Source: Lepeophtheirus salmonis (Eukaryota; Arthropoda; Copepoda; Siphonostomatoida; Caligidae). From it: 64,000 nt of DNA. Made by a program: the position numbers and the translations under genes. The notes under the pieces are model-generated. The model did no database searches and had not been told where the DNA came from. It worked only from the letters and a program-made list of their open reading frames with translations. Positions 24,746 through 37,834 of the stretch are shown here, piece by piece; the first letter of the stretch is position 1, and every line of letters starts with the position of its first letter. The stretch covers positions 17,050,001 to 17,114,000 of the forward strand of contig NC_052136.2 in NCBI RefSeq assembly GCF_016086655.4, written 5' to 3'.

Positions 24746-25264
24746 CTGTAAATTTTTGCGTTAATGAAATAAAGCGTAATATATGATAGTTACAAATAAA
24801 TTGGGCATGTCTCAATGCCCATAGTTTTTGTTCAAAATTGTTTTTGAGTTAACTTATCAGATAAGTGGAACGTTGTATTAAGGTTTGTTCATTGAATTTT
24901 ATTTTATGATTAATCCTCCTTACTAAAGCAAAGTACTTTATTGATAATGAATACACTAATTTGCCAAATAAACAGACTGAATTGATATTCCTAATGGTGA
25001 ATTTATTTGTACATAATATACATATATTACCAATGTATAAGGTTTTGAATTTATAATTCATATGGGTGTCTAATTATGACCTTTTGATGAGGAGATATGT
25101 ATATATACTGTAATTCATGTTTTGAATTTAGTTATTTATTTACATATGTATATATTTAGACAAATTCCTATGAATAAATAAACTAAGTGTGTAATAACTC
25201 TTTGATTTAACCTCTAGAAGTTAAGGTTAAATGAAGGTCGAATAATACACTTCATATATGTATA

Positions 25265-25640
25265 AGTGGCGGTGGCCAATAGGTAAAAAGATTTTGCTTG
25301 AGGACCTAATCCAAAATTAAATTTCAAATATTAAATTTTTTGAAAAAAAAAATTGCTAAATTAAATTTCAAATATGATTTTTTTTGGAAAAACATTTCAA
25401 AAACTCATAGCTATTCTCCAAAAATTAACTGTTTTGAAAAAAATCTATAAAATCCATAGTTGTTCACAAAAAATTCAATTTTTGGGAGAAAATTTCAAAA
25501 ATCTATTGTTATTCACAGAAAATCAATTTTTTTGGGAAAAACATTTAAAATGTTAAATTTTTTTAGTAAAAGGAAATAATTCCTTAATTTAGGGATGGAG
25601 GGGCTGGAGCCCCTCCATCCCATCCCCTGCAGACACCTTT
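25265..25640 (+). repeat. F4 repeat copy with minisatellite core
   Basis: At least four imperfect units of about 45-50 bases (25370-25560) repeat the pattern GGAAAAACATTTCAAAAA then ATAGCTATTC then CAAAAAATT. A GC-rich end with a perfect palindrome and CCCCTGCAGACACC follows. The 60-codon frame inside the units is a by-product of the repeat. Confidence 0.65.
25592..25621. repeat. Perfect 14-base palindrome in F4 end
   Basis: GGGATGGAGGGGCT is followed after GG by its exact reverse complement. It is unusually GC-rich for the window and lies at the GC-rich end of an F4 copy. The copy at 36371 shows a shorter version (AGGGGTTGGGCTATAACCCCT). Confidence 0.85.
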
Positions 25641-25977
25641 GGTGTCAACAAAATTATGGATATTACGTTATTGAGGAGTAGGGTAGAAGTATATGTTGTC
25701 TAGTGGACATCCATTTTTTTAGTGTATTTGAAATATTTAAATTATGCAAAAAGAATATTTAAAAAAAAGGTTATTTTATGATACAATTTAATTTCTTAAA
25801 AAAAGTCAACGGATAGTTACATTGGACGTGTTCATTTATTTATTTATTCTCAGTTTCTGGACAAAAAAAGAACAAAAGAAGGGAAGGGATTTGATTTTGG
25901 ACTTTTATATTGACTTCATTTTACCACATATATACTTAATTTTGTATCGGTACCTCTCTTTCAAAAAGAAAAAGAAA

Positions 25978-26165
25978 AAATCCTCAAAATCAGTTGTTAG
26001 ATAGCCGATAATTACAAATATAGAATTATCATTAAATAAATGTCGATTACTTTTCCCACATTGTCAAGTTAATATTTGAATTTAACCAATCAACATACAT
26101 AACAATGATAAAGAGAAAGAAACAGAAAAAATCAACAGCTGATCATAAAATACAGTGTAAATGTT
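25978..26165 (+). repeat. F1 dispersed repeat copy
   Basis: TCAAAATCAGTTGTTAGATA opens the copy; GAAAGAAACAGAAAAAATCA and ACAGCTGATCA close it. Confidence 0.6.
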
Positions 26166-26584
26166 TTGTTAACACATAATATATATAAGCTTGAAATCAT
26201 ACAGTACTACAATTGACAAAAATAGCATAAATTCCCTCCAAGCAACAGCTGCAATGATACAGTACTCAAGTAAAAATTGGTCACTCTATGTATTCTCTAT
26301 GAAGTGGCCTTTTGAGAGGTTTTGAGAGCTTTCAATGGCTCTGTAGGCACATCTAGTACGGGTGGGAGTCTAGTAAATAATATATTCTTTATATAGAAAA
26401 ATTACAGTTTTACGTTTGAAATTGAAAAAAACGATTGGTACCTGCATATTGTTCTTTTTGATGTTATCTTAATTCTTTGATGGATTGTTGTGGTGAAAAC
26501 ACTTAATAATACATCTAAAAGAAAAATAAAAGAATTCCCATCAATAATTTTAACATGAATATTTTTAAATATTAGGTATTAGAC

Positions 26585-26710
26585 ACCAACAAACAGACAG
26601 ATTTTACTTTAATAAAATAGAAAATAAGTAGCCATGAAATCTTAAGTTTTATTCTACGTTTTTTATGAGCACACTCTCACGCAGTTACTCAATACTTGGA
26701 GCTTTTCTCC
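26585..26710 (+). repeat. F2 dispersed repeat copy (right part)
   Basis: GACAGATTTTACTTTAATAAA, TTTTTTATGAGCACACTCTC and CTCCTCAAGAATGAAATAAT match F2. The copy ends at the hairpin starting at 26719. Confidence 0.45.
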
Positions 26711-26718
26711 TCAAGAAT

Positions 26719-26808
26719 GAAATAATAACCATAACAGCTTGTGAAAATAAACATTGTTCATTTTGTCTGTTTATTTTTATTTTCCCAAGCTGTTATGATT
26801 ATTATTTC
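26719..26808. repeat. Long hairpin
   Basis: GAAATAATAACCATAACAGC then TTGTGAAAATAAAC is followed, after a 16-base loop, by its near inverse (GTTTATTTTTATTTTCCCAA then GCTGTTATGATTATTATTTC). Arms are 34-40 bases with a few mismatches. It may arise from two head-to-head F2 ends. Confidence 0.7.
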
Positions 26809-26909
26809 AAAACAAAACAATAACCAAAACTTGCACGCTAAGAAATGTTAAGGATTTATAAGCCTAAATATATTTAATCCCATTTTCTTTTTATATATGT
26901 GGCTCTAAG

Positions 26910-27339
26910 CCATATAATACTAGAAACCTGTAAGAGAAGGCTCAAGTACACCTGCTACAAATGGGGTAGAAAAACGAAGAACTTATACATAAGTTCCTAA
27001 GGTCATTTGTCAAAAAAAATTTAAACATTAATTAGATTTAAATTGTCAAATGTAAACATATTTTAAAATAGAGGCCTCTGATAAGCTTGATCTTAGATTT
27101 AAAAAGTTCATAAAAACTGAAGTTTATAAATTTCACAGGCTAGATTATATATATATAACTTTGACTATTTAAATTTAAAAACTACTTGGTTTTTTTCAAA
27201 AAAAAAAAAAAAATGACAAATAGTCGACAAATGGCCTTTAAAACTTATATTATGTCATTGTAGTAATTTATTTGTTCTTCTACCTCATTTGTAGCAGGCG
27301 TGCTTGAGCATTCGCTTAAAGGTTTCTATTATTATATGG
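26910..27339. mobile_element. MITE or foldback element with long inverted ends
   Basis: The left end (26910 on) and inverted right end (from 27339) share CCATATAATA, AGAAACCT and GCTCAAG, then CCTGCTACAAATG and GGTAGAA. Weaker matching runs on through a TAAGTT..CATTTGTC block for roughly 100 bases per arm. The AT-rich centre has no coding content. The target duplication is not clear; TA is possible. No related copy was noticed elsewhere in the window. Confidence 0.75.
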
Positions 27340-29160
27340 ATGAGGTATAACAACACACGCTCGTAGTTAAAAATGAGTCCTCCACAGACTATTAAACAGA
27401 AGTACAAACATTGCTTTATTTATATAGATTATCCTTGAACAAATGCTATTTTAAATGTAGGAGGTTCTTCTATATATTTATGGAGCTTTTTCACGGACAT
27501 AATAGATTTCATCATACAACAAAGCAACGACATCTTGAGAATCAACATAGAGTAAATACATTTATTACAAAATAAAATGGACAAATTCCCAAATAATCTT
27601 ATAGAAACATCATAAAATGTCTTTAAACATACCTAATGAACTATATTGAATACAACTTGAAACCAAAGAAAAAACTCTAAGAAATGGCTACATTTTTACA
27701 TAAATTTTGTTTCTGATGGATTAGGGAATAGAAAAGTAGAATAATCGGAATCATTTTGTTATTACAACTGTAATAGTTAATTTATTGGCTACACACATTC
27801 ATTTAATAACATATTTTGAATAACAATTGGCGTCTGAGGTATAATAAAATTAAATTATTTGATTTTTCGGTCTCATTATGGGCTAAAAAATACGAACTGG
27901 AATAGATAATTTTGCTATGAAATAATAAAGTAATTAAACCTTAATTTTTCCATTAATCATATTAATGTCCTGTTATTTGTCGATCCCAATTTGGCGTCCA
28001 AATTTTTATGATACATAGGTCTTTACTCTTATAAATTTACTGTTTATACTCCCAAGATGGTCAACAATGCTGACAGCCCATAAAAACAATTTATAGCTGA
28101 TATATTTTATTTCCATAACTCCTTCCCCTCCCCGTTCTTTAAAAAAAAAAAAGTCATAACAAAGCTAAGACCATGTGATCTACATATATTTGTTTAGAGT
28201 AGTTGTCTAAACCACATTTTTTTGAGTTCCCATGAATAATTCCATAACTAATTACGAAACCTCCCTAAAGGAAAGACCAAATTGCATAAGCTATGAGGGA
28301 AAATGTTAAAGTAACGTCAACTCTGATATCATTAATAGCAACAACATCTTGCTGTATTTCACTTAGTTAAATAACTTACTCAAGATAAAGAGGACGGATT
28401 GCCACTCGGTTCATAGCTTTTAATCCTATCACCGACAGGTGATGTTAACAAGGGTGTTAATTCAATCAGAACTCTATTTAACCTAATGATAATATGTGGC
28501 TTTAAAGAACCTTGGTTCTTCTTTGTCAACTGCTTCCTCCTCTTTTTCTTACTCTAAAGAAATGATTGTTTCTCTCAAATATGATTTGGAGTAATTATTG
28601 TAATTATGATGTTCATTAACAATAGTAAAAAGCACTCACAAAACAATGAAATGTCATCACACCCCTATAATAACAAAGGGATCAAATCCATAATAAAACT
28701 GATTGCTTTACGACTCCTTGTATAGTAATTAGGATCTACTAATGTATATGGATTTGTTGGTATGAACTTGGAGGTTCGCTTTTTTCCCCCGAGAAGGTAA
28801 GTAATACAAGTATAATATAAGTGTCCCGGGTCTGGATTATACCTTGCAAAATGTTTATAGTAGATACTATCAGGTTATTTTTAAGCATGAATACATATTA
28901 TAGAAAAACACTTAAAATTACTACATTTATGCGATGCAAAGTTTTATGTTGGTTTCAAACATGGTATTATACTCATAATAGTGTAACCATATTTAATGAT
29001 TTACAAAAAAGAGGACAGGTAGTCCAATTAGTAGAGCTGCATAAAATATTACCTGTCGGTATGTAAAAATAAAAGAAACCAAACAATGGTATGGTAATCC
29101 CGCAATTTTTGAAGTATGTTGAAAAGAAAAACAGCATAGTTGTCAGGGTGTATGTTTGGA
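27340..29160. other. AT-rich stretch, no gene seen
   Basis: Nothing recognisable apart from short frames. The frame starting GTG at 28821 has no family resemblance. Confidence 0.55.
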
Positions 29161-29164
29161 TTAG

Positions 29165-29420
29165 CTATTGGTAGCTACAAGAGGCAAGAAAAGAAATCAA
29201 ATTCAAATCCCACTTATTATTCATTAAGAACATATCATTAGGCAGGAATTACTCGGATATCGATCCTCGACTCTACTTTGAGTTTAATAAGGACCTACGT
29301 CTATAACTCCACAACACATCCTCAGCAATAATTTCCGTCTTCGATAAACACATGCACTAGTGATTACTTTATATTTAGATATTCCCTCATCACGAATGAT
29401 GATAAATGCTTTGAAAAATA
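29165..29420 (+). repeat. F2 dispersed repeat copy
   Basis: ACTCGGATATCGATCCTCGA, CTCTACTTTGAGTTTAATAA, GATAAACACATGCACTAGTG and CCTCATCACGAATGATGAT match the family in order. Confidence 0.6.
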
Positions 29421-32400
29421 TAAATCACAATCTTGCATCTGTTATGTTCATATTTTTATACAACTAAACAGATGAGTGTCAATTTTAGATGGCAGGTTGG
29501 TAGTTAATAATATTTTGAAATTAACAAATTGAAGGATAAGATATTAATAAATCAAAATACTAAATTAATTTTAAAAAATATTTTTAGATTTTTCTTTATT
29601 TTGGTCGACTCTTAACTTTTTGTTCTGCAGAAAACTGAATATTTAATGAATTTATAAAAATCCCACAAACACTGAGGATAGGATGTAAAAAATGACTTGT
29701 CTCGGCAAAAGAAGACATCTCTGTTATAATTAAAGATGGGGTATGTATTAAAGAGAAAACTAAGTATAGCGATTAGAAAAAGAAAAACAGTTGAGTGTGT
29801 ACTCTTTCTTCTTTTGTGTTCATTCTTTGATCAGCCGTGGCTGTGTTAATATGTATATCCTTCCAAAAGAAGAATGTTTCTCTATCTTAGCTGTAAATTG
29901 TTTTCTAATGAGTAACACAATAAATATGATGTTTTTAAATATAATTCTGACATTTTCCCTCCAATTTCTTCTCTAGAGCAGTAATTCATTTTATATCCCC
30001 AAAATTATATAAAAGGCAGCTTATATTAAAAAGAGTCTTACAATACCATCAATCTCAATACCAATTTCCCCCGCTTTCACTTATACAAATCCCATTTCTA
30101 GTTATAATTTATTATGAGATAGTCGAGAAATGCAAAAGCTCTCTCTATTAATCATTTTCTGAGATGATCAAATATAAAGCCATAGTTTTCTATATTTTCG
30201 AAAGAAAAGGTTTATAATTTGATAAACAAGTTTCTGATAGATTTCAATTCCAATATAGTAAACTGATACAAGGTGCCTATTTTAGGGCATATTTATGATT
30301 TTGAGCTAAACGTTTAAGAAACAATCATTTGGCACTAAGAAATACTCCACTACATGAAGACCAACATTTTAAGGCCTCTCTGTGTTCGTCCTAATTCTAA
30401 AGGACGCGTCCGAATCGGACGTAAAAATCGTCCCATAGAACAATCTTTGTTTAATAACGTCATAATAAATATCACCCAATGACCTTACCATCAATCAACC
30501 TCGACCAAAGAGGCTCCAATATTTATAAGAGTAATATATACTTTAATTATGCCTAAATTAATAATAACGGCAAACTGTTTTCATGCATGAAATATACTAA
30601 AATTTTGACAAAACGAATGCAATTGATTAATTGGAGTACTTTACTATAATATTAGTGAAAGTGATTCCTAGTAGAGGGCGCTTTAAAGTGTATGACTTTT
30701 TCAATGACCCATAACAGGAACAGGAAAAGATTTATTTTAACTGTCATAAACAGTTACCCTAACTGAACAACCGCTGATATTTTCATTTGCAGTTTATAAA
30801 CTGTTGAAACCATCGTCATAGTAGCAAAAATTAATAATAGTTGACAATTATTAAAGTGTCTGAACTGTTATTTACATATATATGAGATCAATTTGATTGT
30901 GACGTGTCGTATACTTGCAACTTTAGAACACACCATATTATAATATATTTCATATGTATACTGGTGACAATTGTAAAGAAATTAGGGATATTTTTTCAAA
31001 GTTTTAGATATGTAGTACCTATATAGAATAAACTGGCTCTTAAAATGATTTTTTTTTCTCAAATTATTAAGATTCAATAAACAATCGTTTTTTTAAGTGA
31101 AAAGTTATATGCCGTATGACCTAGCAAAGTAATTTCTTCTTGGACGTTTATATTGTATTCTTCGATGTAGAATTCTGCCTAAAAAATCTTTTTTGCATCA
31201 TGTCTTTAATGTTTTTATTTTATCAATAATTATATTATCTGTTAACGGATAAGTATAATGAAGAAGAAGTGTTGCAATCCAAGTATTCAAAATATGATTT
31301 TTTGTCTGAAATATTCATTATTTTACATTGAAAAACGCTTTAAAAAAAGTTTATATCCTATCTTATACAAACATTTAAAAAAAAGTTTTGTGTTATACAC
31401 GGTACAGTGATATTTTATTCGTCATTTTTTTTACAATAAATAATAGCTTAAGAAGAAAATATACTCACACTTTTGATTGATTGTTTGTTTATCTAATGTA
31501 ATTATTTTATAACAAATTGCTCTAATTGATTTATTTTTTCATAAAATCCCAAAATTTATAACTTTGAAGGCTGTTCACAAGTTTGAAACATTGATAAATG
31601 AAGCTCAAACAATATATTTTGTCCTTTTTTTTTACCAAAAGGAACACTTTTGGACTATGTCCCCCAATGTTTCGAAAAAAAAAACATTTTAAGAACCAGT
31701 CTAATGTACACCATACAAATCTTATTTAACATTTATTCAATTTGTTTTTTGTTAAATAATGAGAGAGGTAACAAAAAAATAATCTTTTCATGGAATATGC
31801 TCGTACATATAATATGTATGTACACAGTAAGTTTTAAAACACTACGACTGTACATGTACCGTGTGTATTTATAATTTATATGTAAGGAAGAGGCATAGAG
31901 AGGGGGGGGGGAGTGAATAATAACCAGGATCAAGCAACCCTCTTGAGATATGAACAAATTAACGATGAACTTTAACATTGAAATGAACTATGATTCTGAG
32001 TGTGTACACTTGCATGTGGTGGAATTATAATAGATTGAAAGAAGAGCAAGGGGTTGTTGAGAGGAGTATCATTTCAATCCTTTAGTACAATATAGGGATT
32101 TGAGCTATTTGTTATTGGTACGCATGACTTTTCATTTAAAAACATATTTAGTACATACAAATGTCGTTGTGAATAAGTCAGTAACTAATTGAATTTACAT
32201 AAATTATAGATGTGTAAATACACCATCCTCTTCTACTGAATGGTAGGTACATTACGTGTAGTTGCTATATACTTAACACTGGAAAACCTAGTGAGAAAAA
32301 AAAATATTAGCACTTCTTCTATCCTATACCTACTTTGTACAACATAAATATTATGTATCGATGAACATTTAAAAAACAAAAACAAATGTGGGCTAATGTA

Positions 32401-33290
32401 TTCCTTTCAAACACATGTTAAGGGCTCATGAGGATTCACTCATTCAAATGCATAGACTTATATATTGACTATGTTTTTGAAAGAATGTTGATATCTTGCG
32501 GCGTTATCCCACTGACATGAAAATCTACTCTGTATTTTTGTGTCAGCTGTTATTTTTTTAACAACTCTTGCCTTACATAGTTTAAGTGTGGTTTGATCCT
32601 TAATTGGGAGAACTCTCATAACTTTATTAAAGCTGTGAACAATTCCTTCCTATCAAATGAATAATAGTCTTACAGTTGGGAAGAATTGGACTACTACCAA
32701 CTGTTGATGGATACAATAAATAATATATACATCATAATCTACCATGATACCTAGAATTACAAGTAATATCTGCTTCTGAGAAATACACGTAATCCAAAAT
32801 CCTCGAGAACTAAAACAAACTCTATAATAATTTGCCTCTGTAAAAATCAATTTACAGGTAATTAATTACTCGATCGAATTATCAATGTGTATATGTAAGA
32901 ACAATAAGCTGATAATTTCTTGCAAAATCAGTGGAACAATTTAATGGTAAATTGATTTCCCTCTTTCCTGCCTTCTAGTTGACTACACGTCCTCTGAGAC
33001 GAGTTTCGAAATTATAAAAAGAAGATATCATAATATGATTAATATTCAACTTAACTAAAAGTTATTGATGTAGATCTATGGTACCCTTGTATCTTATTCA
33101 TCAATGTGGTTCTAAATAACAAGAAGCATCTTGGAGGAGGGGAAGGCAATGTCAATAGTGTAATTCATTGGACTATGAACAAAACCTGATTCAAAGAAAT
33201 GTCCATAGTACCTTCTAACCAATGCTGAAAAAAATATTTATTACCCACTAGTTGGCAATATAATCAGGTGTGTTTCAGATGGCTGAAGAA
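29420..33290. other. AT-rich stretch, no gene seen
   Basis: Includes a G-run at about 31903-31911 and microsatellite-like TA tracts; no supported gene or element. Confidence 0.55.
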
Positions 33291-33297
33291 ATTAAAC

Positions 33298-33417
33298 GAT
33301 TATTGTATTATCAGTATCCTTGACAGTGACACGGGCAAGGACACAGATCATAACACTGATTATTGTATGATCAGTGTCATTGTCAGTTTCAGAGTACAGG
33401 CCCTGCAATTTAAAACT
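33298..33417 (+). repeat. Two-copy imperfect tandem duplication, 60-base unit
   Basis: GATTATTGTATTATCAGTAT at 33298 recurs as GATTATTGTATGATCAGTGT at 33358. CTTGACAGTGAC and ATTGTCAGTTTC follow in register. Confidence 0.65.
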
Positions 33418-33419
33418 TT

Positions 33420-35265
33420 TAATGTTCTTATTTCAAAAATATGAGGCTTTAGAATAACTGAGCATCTATAGTCTAAGAAGATCTTCCTTAACTCAGCACA
33501 TGATCTAAATTTTAAAATTGGGGTATTGTCTGCAGTGATCTCCCATAAACCCTACACTGGTTTAATTTCTTTTTGTCTTTTTGGAATAGTGTTTAAAAAT
33601 GAATATATTACTAATATCAATCCAATAACTACCTTGTTATTATCCAAATTGGTTCAAAATTATCTACATTCGAATTATAACTGTAATGGTTATTTGAATT
33701 TGCAAACCTTAATATTTATTTTCCCTGTTCTTTACTTTCACTTGGTCTCCTGTAATCGATTCAAATTATAATGATGATATTATAATTATTAGAGCAAAAA
33801 AGGTAAAAAATAAATGATGCAAAAACATTATTTAATGCTCTTCAATTACTCGTATTTATCTATCCATGTATTATTTGGCCTGATTTATCATGGTTATTCA
33901 TGAATATATGTTATATGAATAATTATATTTATTGATAAATAACAAGGTTTAGTTTGGTTCATGCGTTGAAAAAATATCATTGTGTCAATTAGACGTATAC
34001 TGCTGGGATCCCGTATTCCTGAATGTATTAGGATTTTACAAGAAATTTCCAAGATTTTTTTTTTTTTAATAAATCTCGCGCTTAATTTTATAATAATAGA
34101 AGCTTCCTATACGTAATTCATTAAACAAAAACTTGAATACATATTGAAGACTTAATTAAATTAAAGATTTTTAACGAACAATGTTATAGTGTATAAATAA
34201 TGTACATGGACAAAAAATGATGCACAACAAAGCATCTAACACACACCAATAAATGAATACTTAATTATAACTTCACCTTCTAACGTACGAAAATTATATT
34301 AATTCGAGATTTTTCACGAATTTATTACTTAAAAATATTTGTTTTTATAAGAAGTTACTTAAATTTCAAGGCAATTAATATTATTATCCCATCCTGAAAT
34401 TTAAAAATTGATTTTCCAGGATATCGTTCATATTATAGGTTATAATGGAAATATTATTTCATATATTAAGTAAATAACTATCGAAGTATCATAATAATCA
34501 AATCCATGATAGATATTAAAGTTTACAATTTGGTAAAAATAAATAACATTTCCTAGGAACTGAGAAGCCCTAGTATTGATAAAGTTAATTTCTTTTGTAG
34601 AGTTCCTTGTACTTGGAAGTAAGAGGTTTAAAAAAACCGGATTTTAGTTTGCTATCTAAAGCGACAACCATTAAACATATGTGTGTGTCTATAATAAAAA
34701 AGGTGAATACCATGTATCTTGCTACAAATTGAAGGGTAGACTATATACTAATTAGAATGTACATTGTACTAACACGATTGCTACAATAACACTTGTAAAA
34801 TGCATTTAATTTTGGGGTTTTTTTAGTTAGTTTGAGTGAAATTTATATCGTGTATTTTACTTCAAATGCAATTATCATACATGCATGCATATTATGCTGA
34901 AGTGGTCTATTTTATATTTTTTAGAATTGACGGTGCTAGGAATTGGACCTTTGATTCAAATAATTATATACATGTAATATGTAAATAAGTAAATTGCTGA
35001 TCTCCATTACTTTCCAATTACATAAATATCTAGTCAATCTGTTTTTATTAAATGTAATTTGATTGATTGTTTGTAGAAATTATCAAAATTGTTAAAAAAC
35101 ATAATGCATTGAAGTTACTGCACTTACATATCGATCAGTGATCCCTTAGACTACACAGTTAAATATTCACTTATACTTCATCTATGTACGAGTGCGTTCT
35201 TTAGTTTTACATTACATATATTATGATCGTCTTTGTATCGCTCAGTCTTTATTCATCCTCAAAGA
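33420..35265. other. AT-rich stretch, no gene seen
   Basis: Only short low-complexity frames are present; nothing shared with the named repeat families was noticed. Confidence 0.55.
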
Positions 35266-35269
35266 GAAA

Positions 35270-35400
35270 GAAAGAATATCCGAAAACAGTTGATTATGTT
35301 AATGTTGTGTATTGTACCTTTATTAGTATTCTGAACGTCGATTGGTTATCGTTTGCTCAAATGTTAATCAGTAAATAATTCGTTACTATCATGAAATAAA
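35270..35400 (-). repeat. F1 dispersed repeat copy (inverted)
   Basis: ATTCTGAACGTCGATTGGTTA is the inverse of the internal F1 block (AACCAATCGACGTTCAGAAT). Confidence 0.45.
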
Positions 35401-35624
35401 AATTAATTTAGTGACTAACATTTGAGGGATCAATTTAATTGAGTTCTAGCAATTAAGATACAGAACATTAATAAAGAGATAGTACATTATGTCATTGTTA
35501 TATATCTAAGCCTTTCATTAAGAAAGATAAATAAACGATAAGGTCCAAATCATCTTGTAGTTACACAGATATTTTTCCTTATTGTTAACTATGATTCATT
35601 TTTATTAGCAGGCTCAACAAGAGC

Positions 35625-35900
35625 TAATTCAATTTTTTTGTTCAGGACAACACTAATGTACAATAATATATTCAAAACAGCAACTTCTTCTTGAGTCTAA
35701 CGTCGATTTTCTATTTTTCTTGCCCCTAATCAATGTTCTGAACGCTGTTTATTGGTTGCACAATAATTAAATTTTATTAAGGTGTGAATAATTGACCCAA
35801 GGTTGATAATAATTGACTAACTGTTAACTAATTTTCTACCTTTTAGTGGAAAGGTTGAGAAATAAAGAGCAAGATTAGTATAAATCGACAGTTCAAAAAA
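35625..35900 (-). repeat. F1 dispersed repeat copy (inverted)
   Basis: CCCCTAATCAATGTTCTGAA followed by GTTTATTGGTTGCACAATAA and TGATAATAATTGACTAACTG are the inverse of F1 blocks. Confidence 0.5.
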
Positions 35901-36367
35901 TATATCAGTGTAAAGGAGATGAAAATTCATTAATATATTGAATCCATTTTCAATCTTTTGTTTTTATTAGGATGTGTTAAGCATTATACCTCTTATAAAT
36001 ACACAAATCCTTATAACGGATATATTATTTTAAAGTATCAATCAATCGAATATTTCCCATGTCGTTTTTTCCCAAGTTATTAGAATCAATTTAATTCAAT
36101 TTAATAGCAGAGTCACATGCAATGTTCTAAAAATATAAATATATATATACTTTTTTTTTATAATTTTTTTTTTTTTCAAGTCACGCTTTCAAATAATGCA
36201 AGACTCTTATGTATCATAATTGATACTCATCAAATTAAGTATTTTTTTTGCTCTAAATACTTATGTATGAATACAAGACTGTATCTATTTTTCAAATTAG
36301 GACTCTAAAAAGCTTAAATTACAATTACAAAAACTTCAAATTGGTTTATCATCAACATTTCTAATTG

Positions 36368-36660
36368 ACCAGGGGCGTCAGAGGGGTTGGGCTATAACCC
36401 CTATATTAAGGAACTTTTGTTTTTACTACAAAATGAATATTTAAAAATTAACAGCTGTAGATTTTGAAACTTTTCCAAAAAATTTAATATTTGAAATTTT
36501 TTTTCTAAAAATTAAATTTCATATGAAGAGGTGTTAATTTTTTTAATTTAAAAGAAAAATTAATATGTTGTGAATGATGTGAATCTTTGAAATTATTATC
36601 AAAAAAATTTAATGTTTGAAATTTAATTTTTGAATTTTTTTTTAAAAATCAGAAAAATAT
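36368..36660 (-). repeat. F4 repeat copy
   Basis: It starts AGGGGCGTCAGAGGGGTT with a small palindrome, AGGGGTTGGGCTATAACCCCT in outline. AT-rich units with AATATTTGAAATTTTTTT follow. The far end is not defined. Confidence 0.5.
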
Positions 36661-37167
36661 TATCCTGCTGAAATCCCTGTTGGCTCTCATTCAAAGTAAT
36701 TAAAATAATATAAAGCCATATTTTCAAGTGCTATGCACGATAATCTAATATTTAACTGTTTTTATCCTTTCAATATGTCAAGTAGTTATATTTCTTCAAA
36801 GAAACAAATTGTAGCTCAAATATTTACACTTTCCATTTGTTATCTATATTTTAATCTCTTAATATTCGAAAAAATGAAATACTTGATAAGCATTGATTAT
36901 TATCTAAGATAAACTGCCAAAAACAAATTCGCAGGTAACAATTAGTTTTCTACTATTATGTATTGAATCTTGCGATTTGGTTCTGTAAGGAAATGATAAC
37001 TCTTTTATAAAAAATCAGTTAAATACTAACTTAAATTAAGAGGTTTTGTCGTTTCAAGCTGATTAAATACATGTTAGACATCAAATTGCATCATCCAAGA
37101 TTTACAACAATGTGATATTCATTGTATCTCTTAACTTTATTTCCTGTGTGTGTGAGTGAGGGAATAA

Positions 37168-37830
37168 TAGGTTAGGGAAAAAGTAATGAAGTATTTTTTG
37201 TTCTATGTGAAGTTATAAAATCATCCACTTTAAGTCAATCATGTCCAGTAACTTCTTTCCATCAAGAATCCAACTTCATAATGCCTTTTTAGTAGGATCC
37301 CTTCTCTCTAATGGCAAAAAACTCGAACAAACAATTTTGACGGCATCTATTGAGACCAAATTTGTACCCTAAAGAGCGTTTGCCATAGACAGGAACAGGT
37401 GGTAGTCACATATTGACTGGTCCGGACAGTAGGGTGAATCCATAATAACTTTCCATACAGATAAGAGTGTCCTTGGGTTGTCTCCTATTCACCAATGTTG
37501 GCAACTTCAGTTTATTGCTAGCTTCAAACGGTCGAGTTGTTCACAGTAGAGGGCAGAATTGAGCAAAAAAAGATCGCTGGAACCTCTGTTGTGCAACAAA
37601 AATAAAAAAAGTATTGTCTCCGAAATACATTTCAAATTTTTCTTGGTCGCTTTCGGCGCATATTTCCCCCTCAGGTAATAAAAATGTAAAATATGGCGAA
37701 TTTTTTCCTTTGAGACCTCCATACTCGATGCACGATAATTCACAATTGAACTGACCAAGGGCTATATTTTTCAGAAAATGTATATACTCACACCTTTACA
37801 ATGCCTTATCTTTTGAGCCGATTTGACCAA
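37168..37830 (-). mobile_element. irritans-type mariner relic
   Basis: The low-coordinate end starts GGTTAGGGAAAAAGTAATGA after TA, which resembles the terminal repeat of irritans-group mariners as I recall them. A matching opposite end was not found; the upper limit is approximate. The coding remnant is on the minus strand. Confidence 0.7.
37260..37722 (-). pseudogene. irritans-type mariner transposase relic
   Basis: The N-terminus reads MEVSKEKIRHILHFYYLRGK, the typical start of this family. A large deletion then brings LLNSALYCEQLDRLKLAIN next to it. After a frame change comes SPYCPDQSICDYHLFLSMAN, which retains the third catalytic Asp (xDYHLF). A further frame carries GIMKLDSWWKEV near 37260. 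The family normally has about 345 residues; the DNA-binding half and the first two catalytic Asp residues are lost. Confidence 0.85.
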
Positions 37831-37834
37831 TAAT

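Noticed and set aside
25374..25556. 60-codon frame with internal protein repeats
   Set aside because: The repeats are translations of the F4 minisatellite units.
31903..31911. G run and C run (another at about 59679) as possible functional sites
   Set aside because: Simple homopolymers with no supporting context; possibly variable in length.
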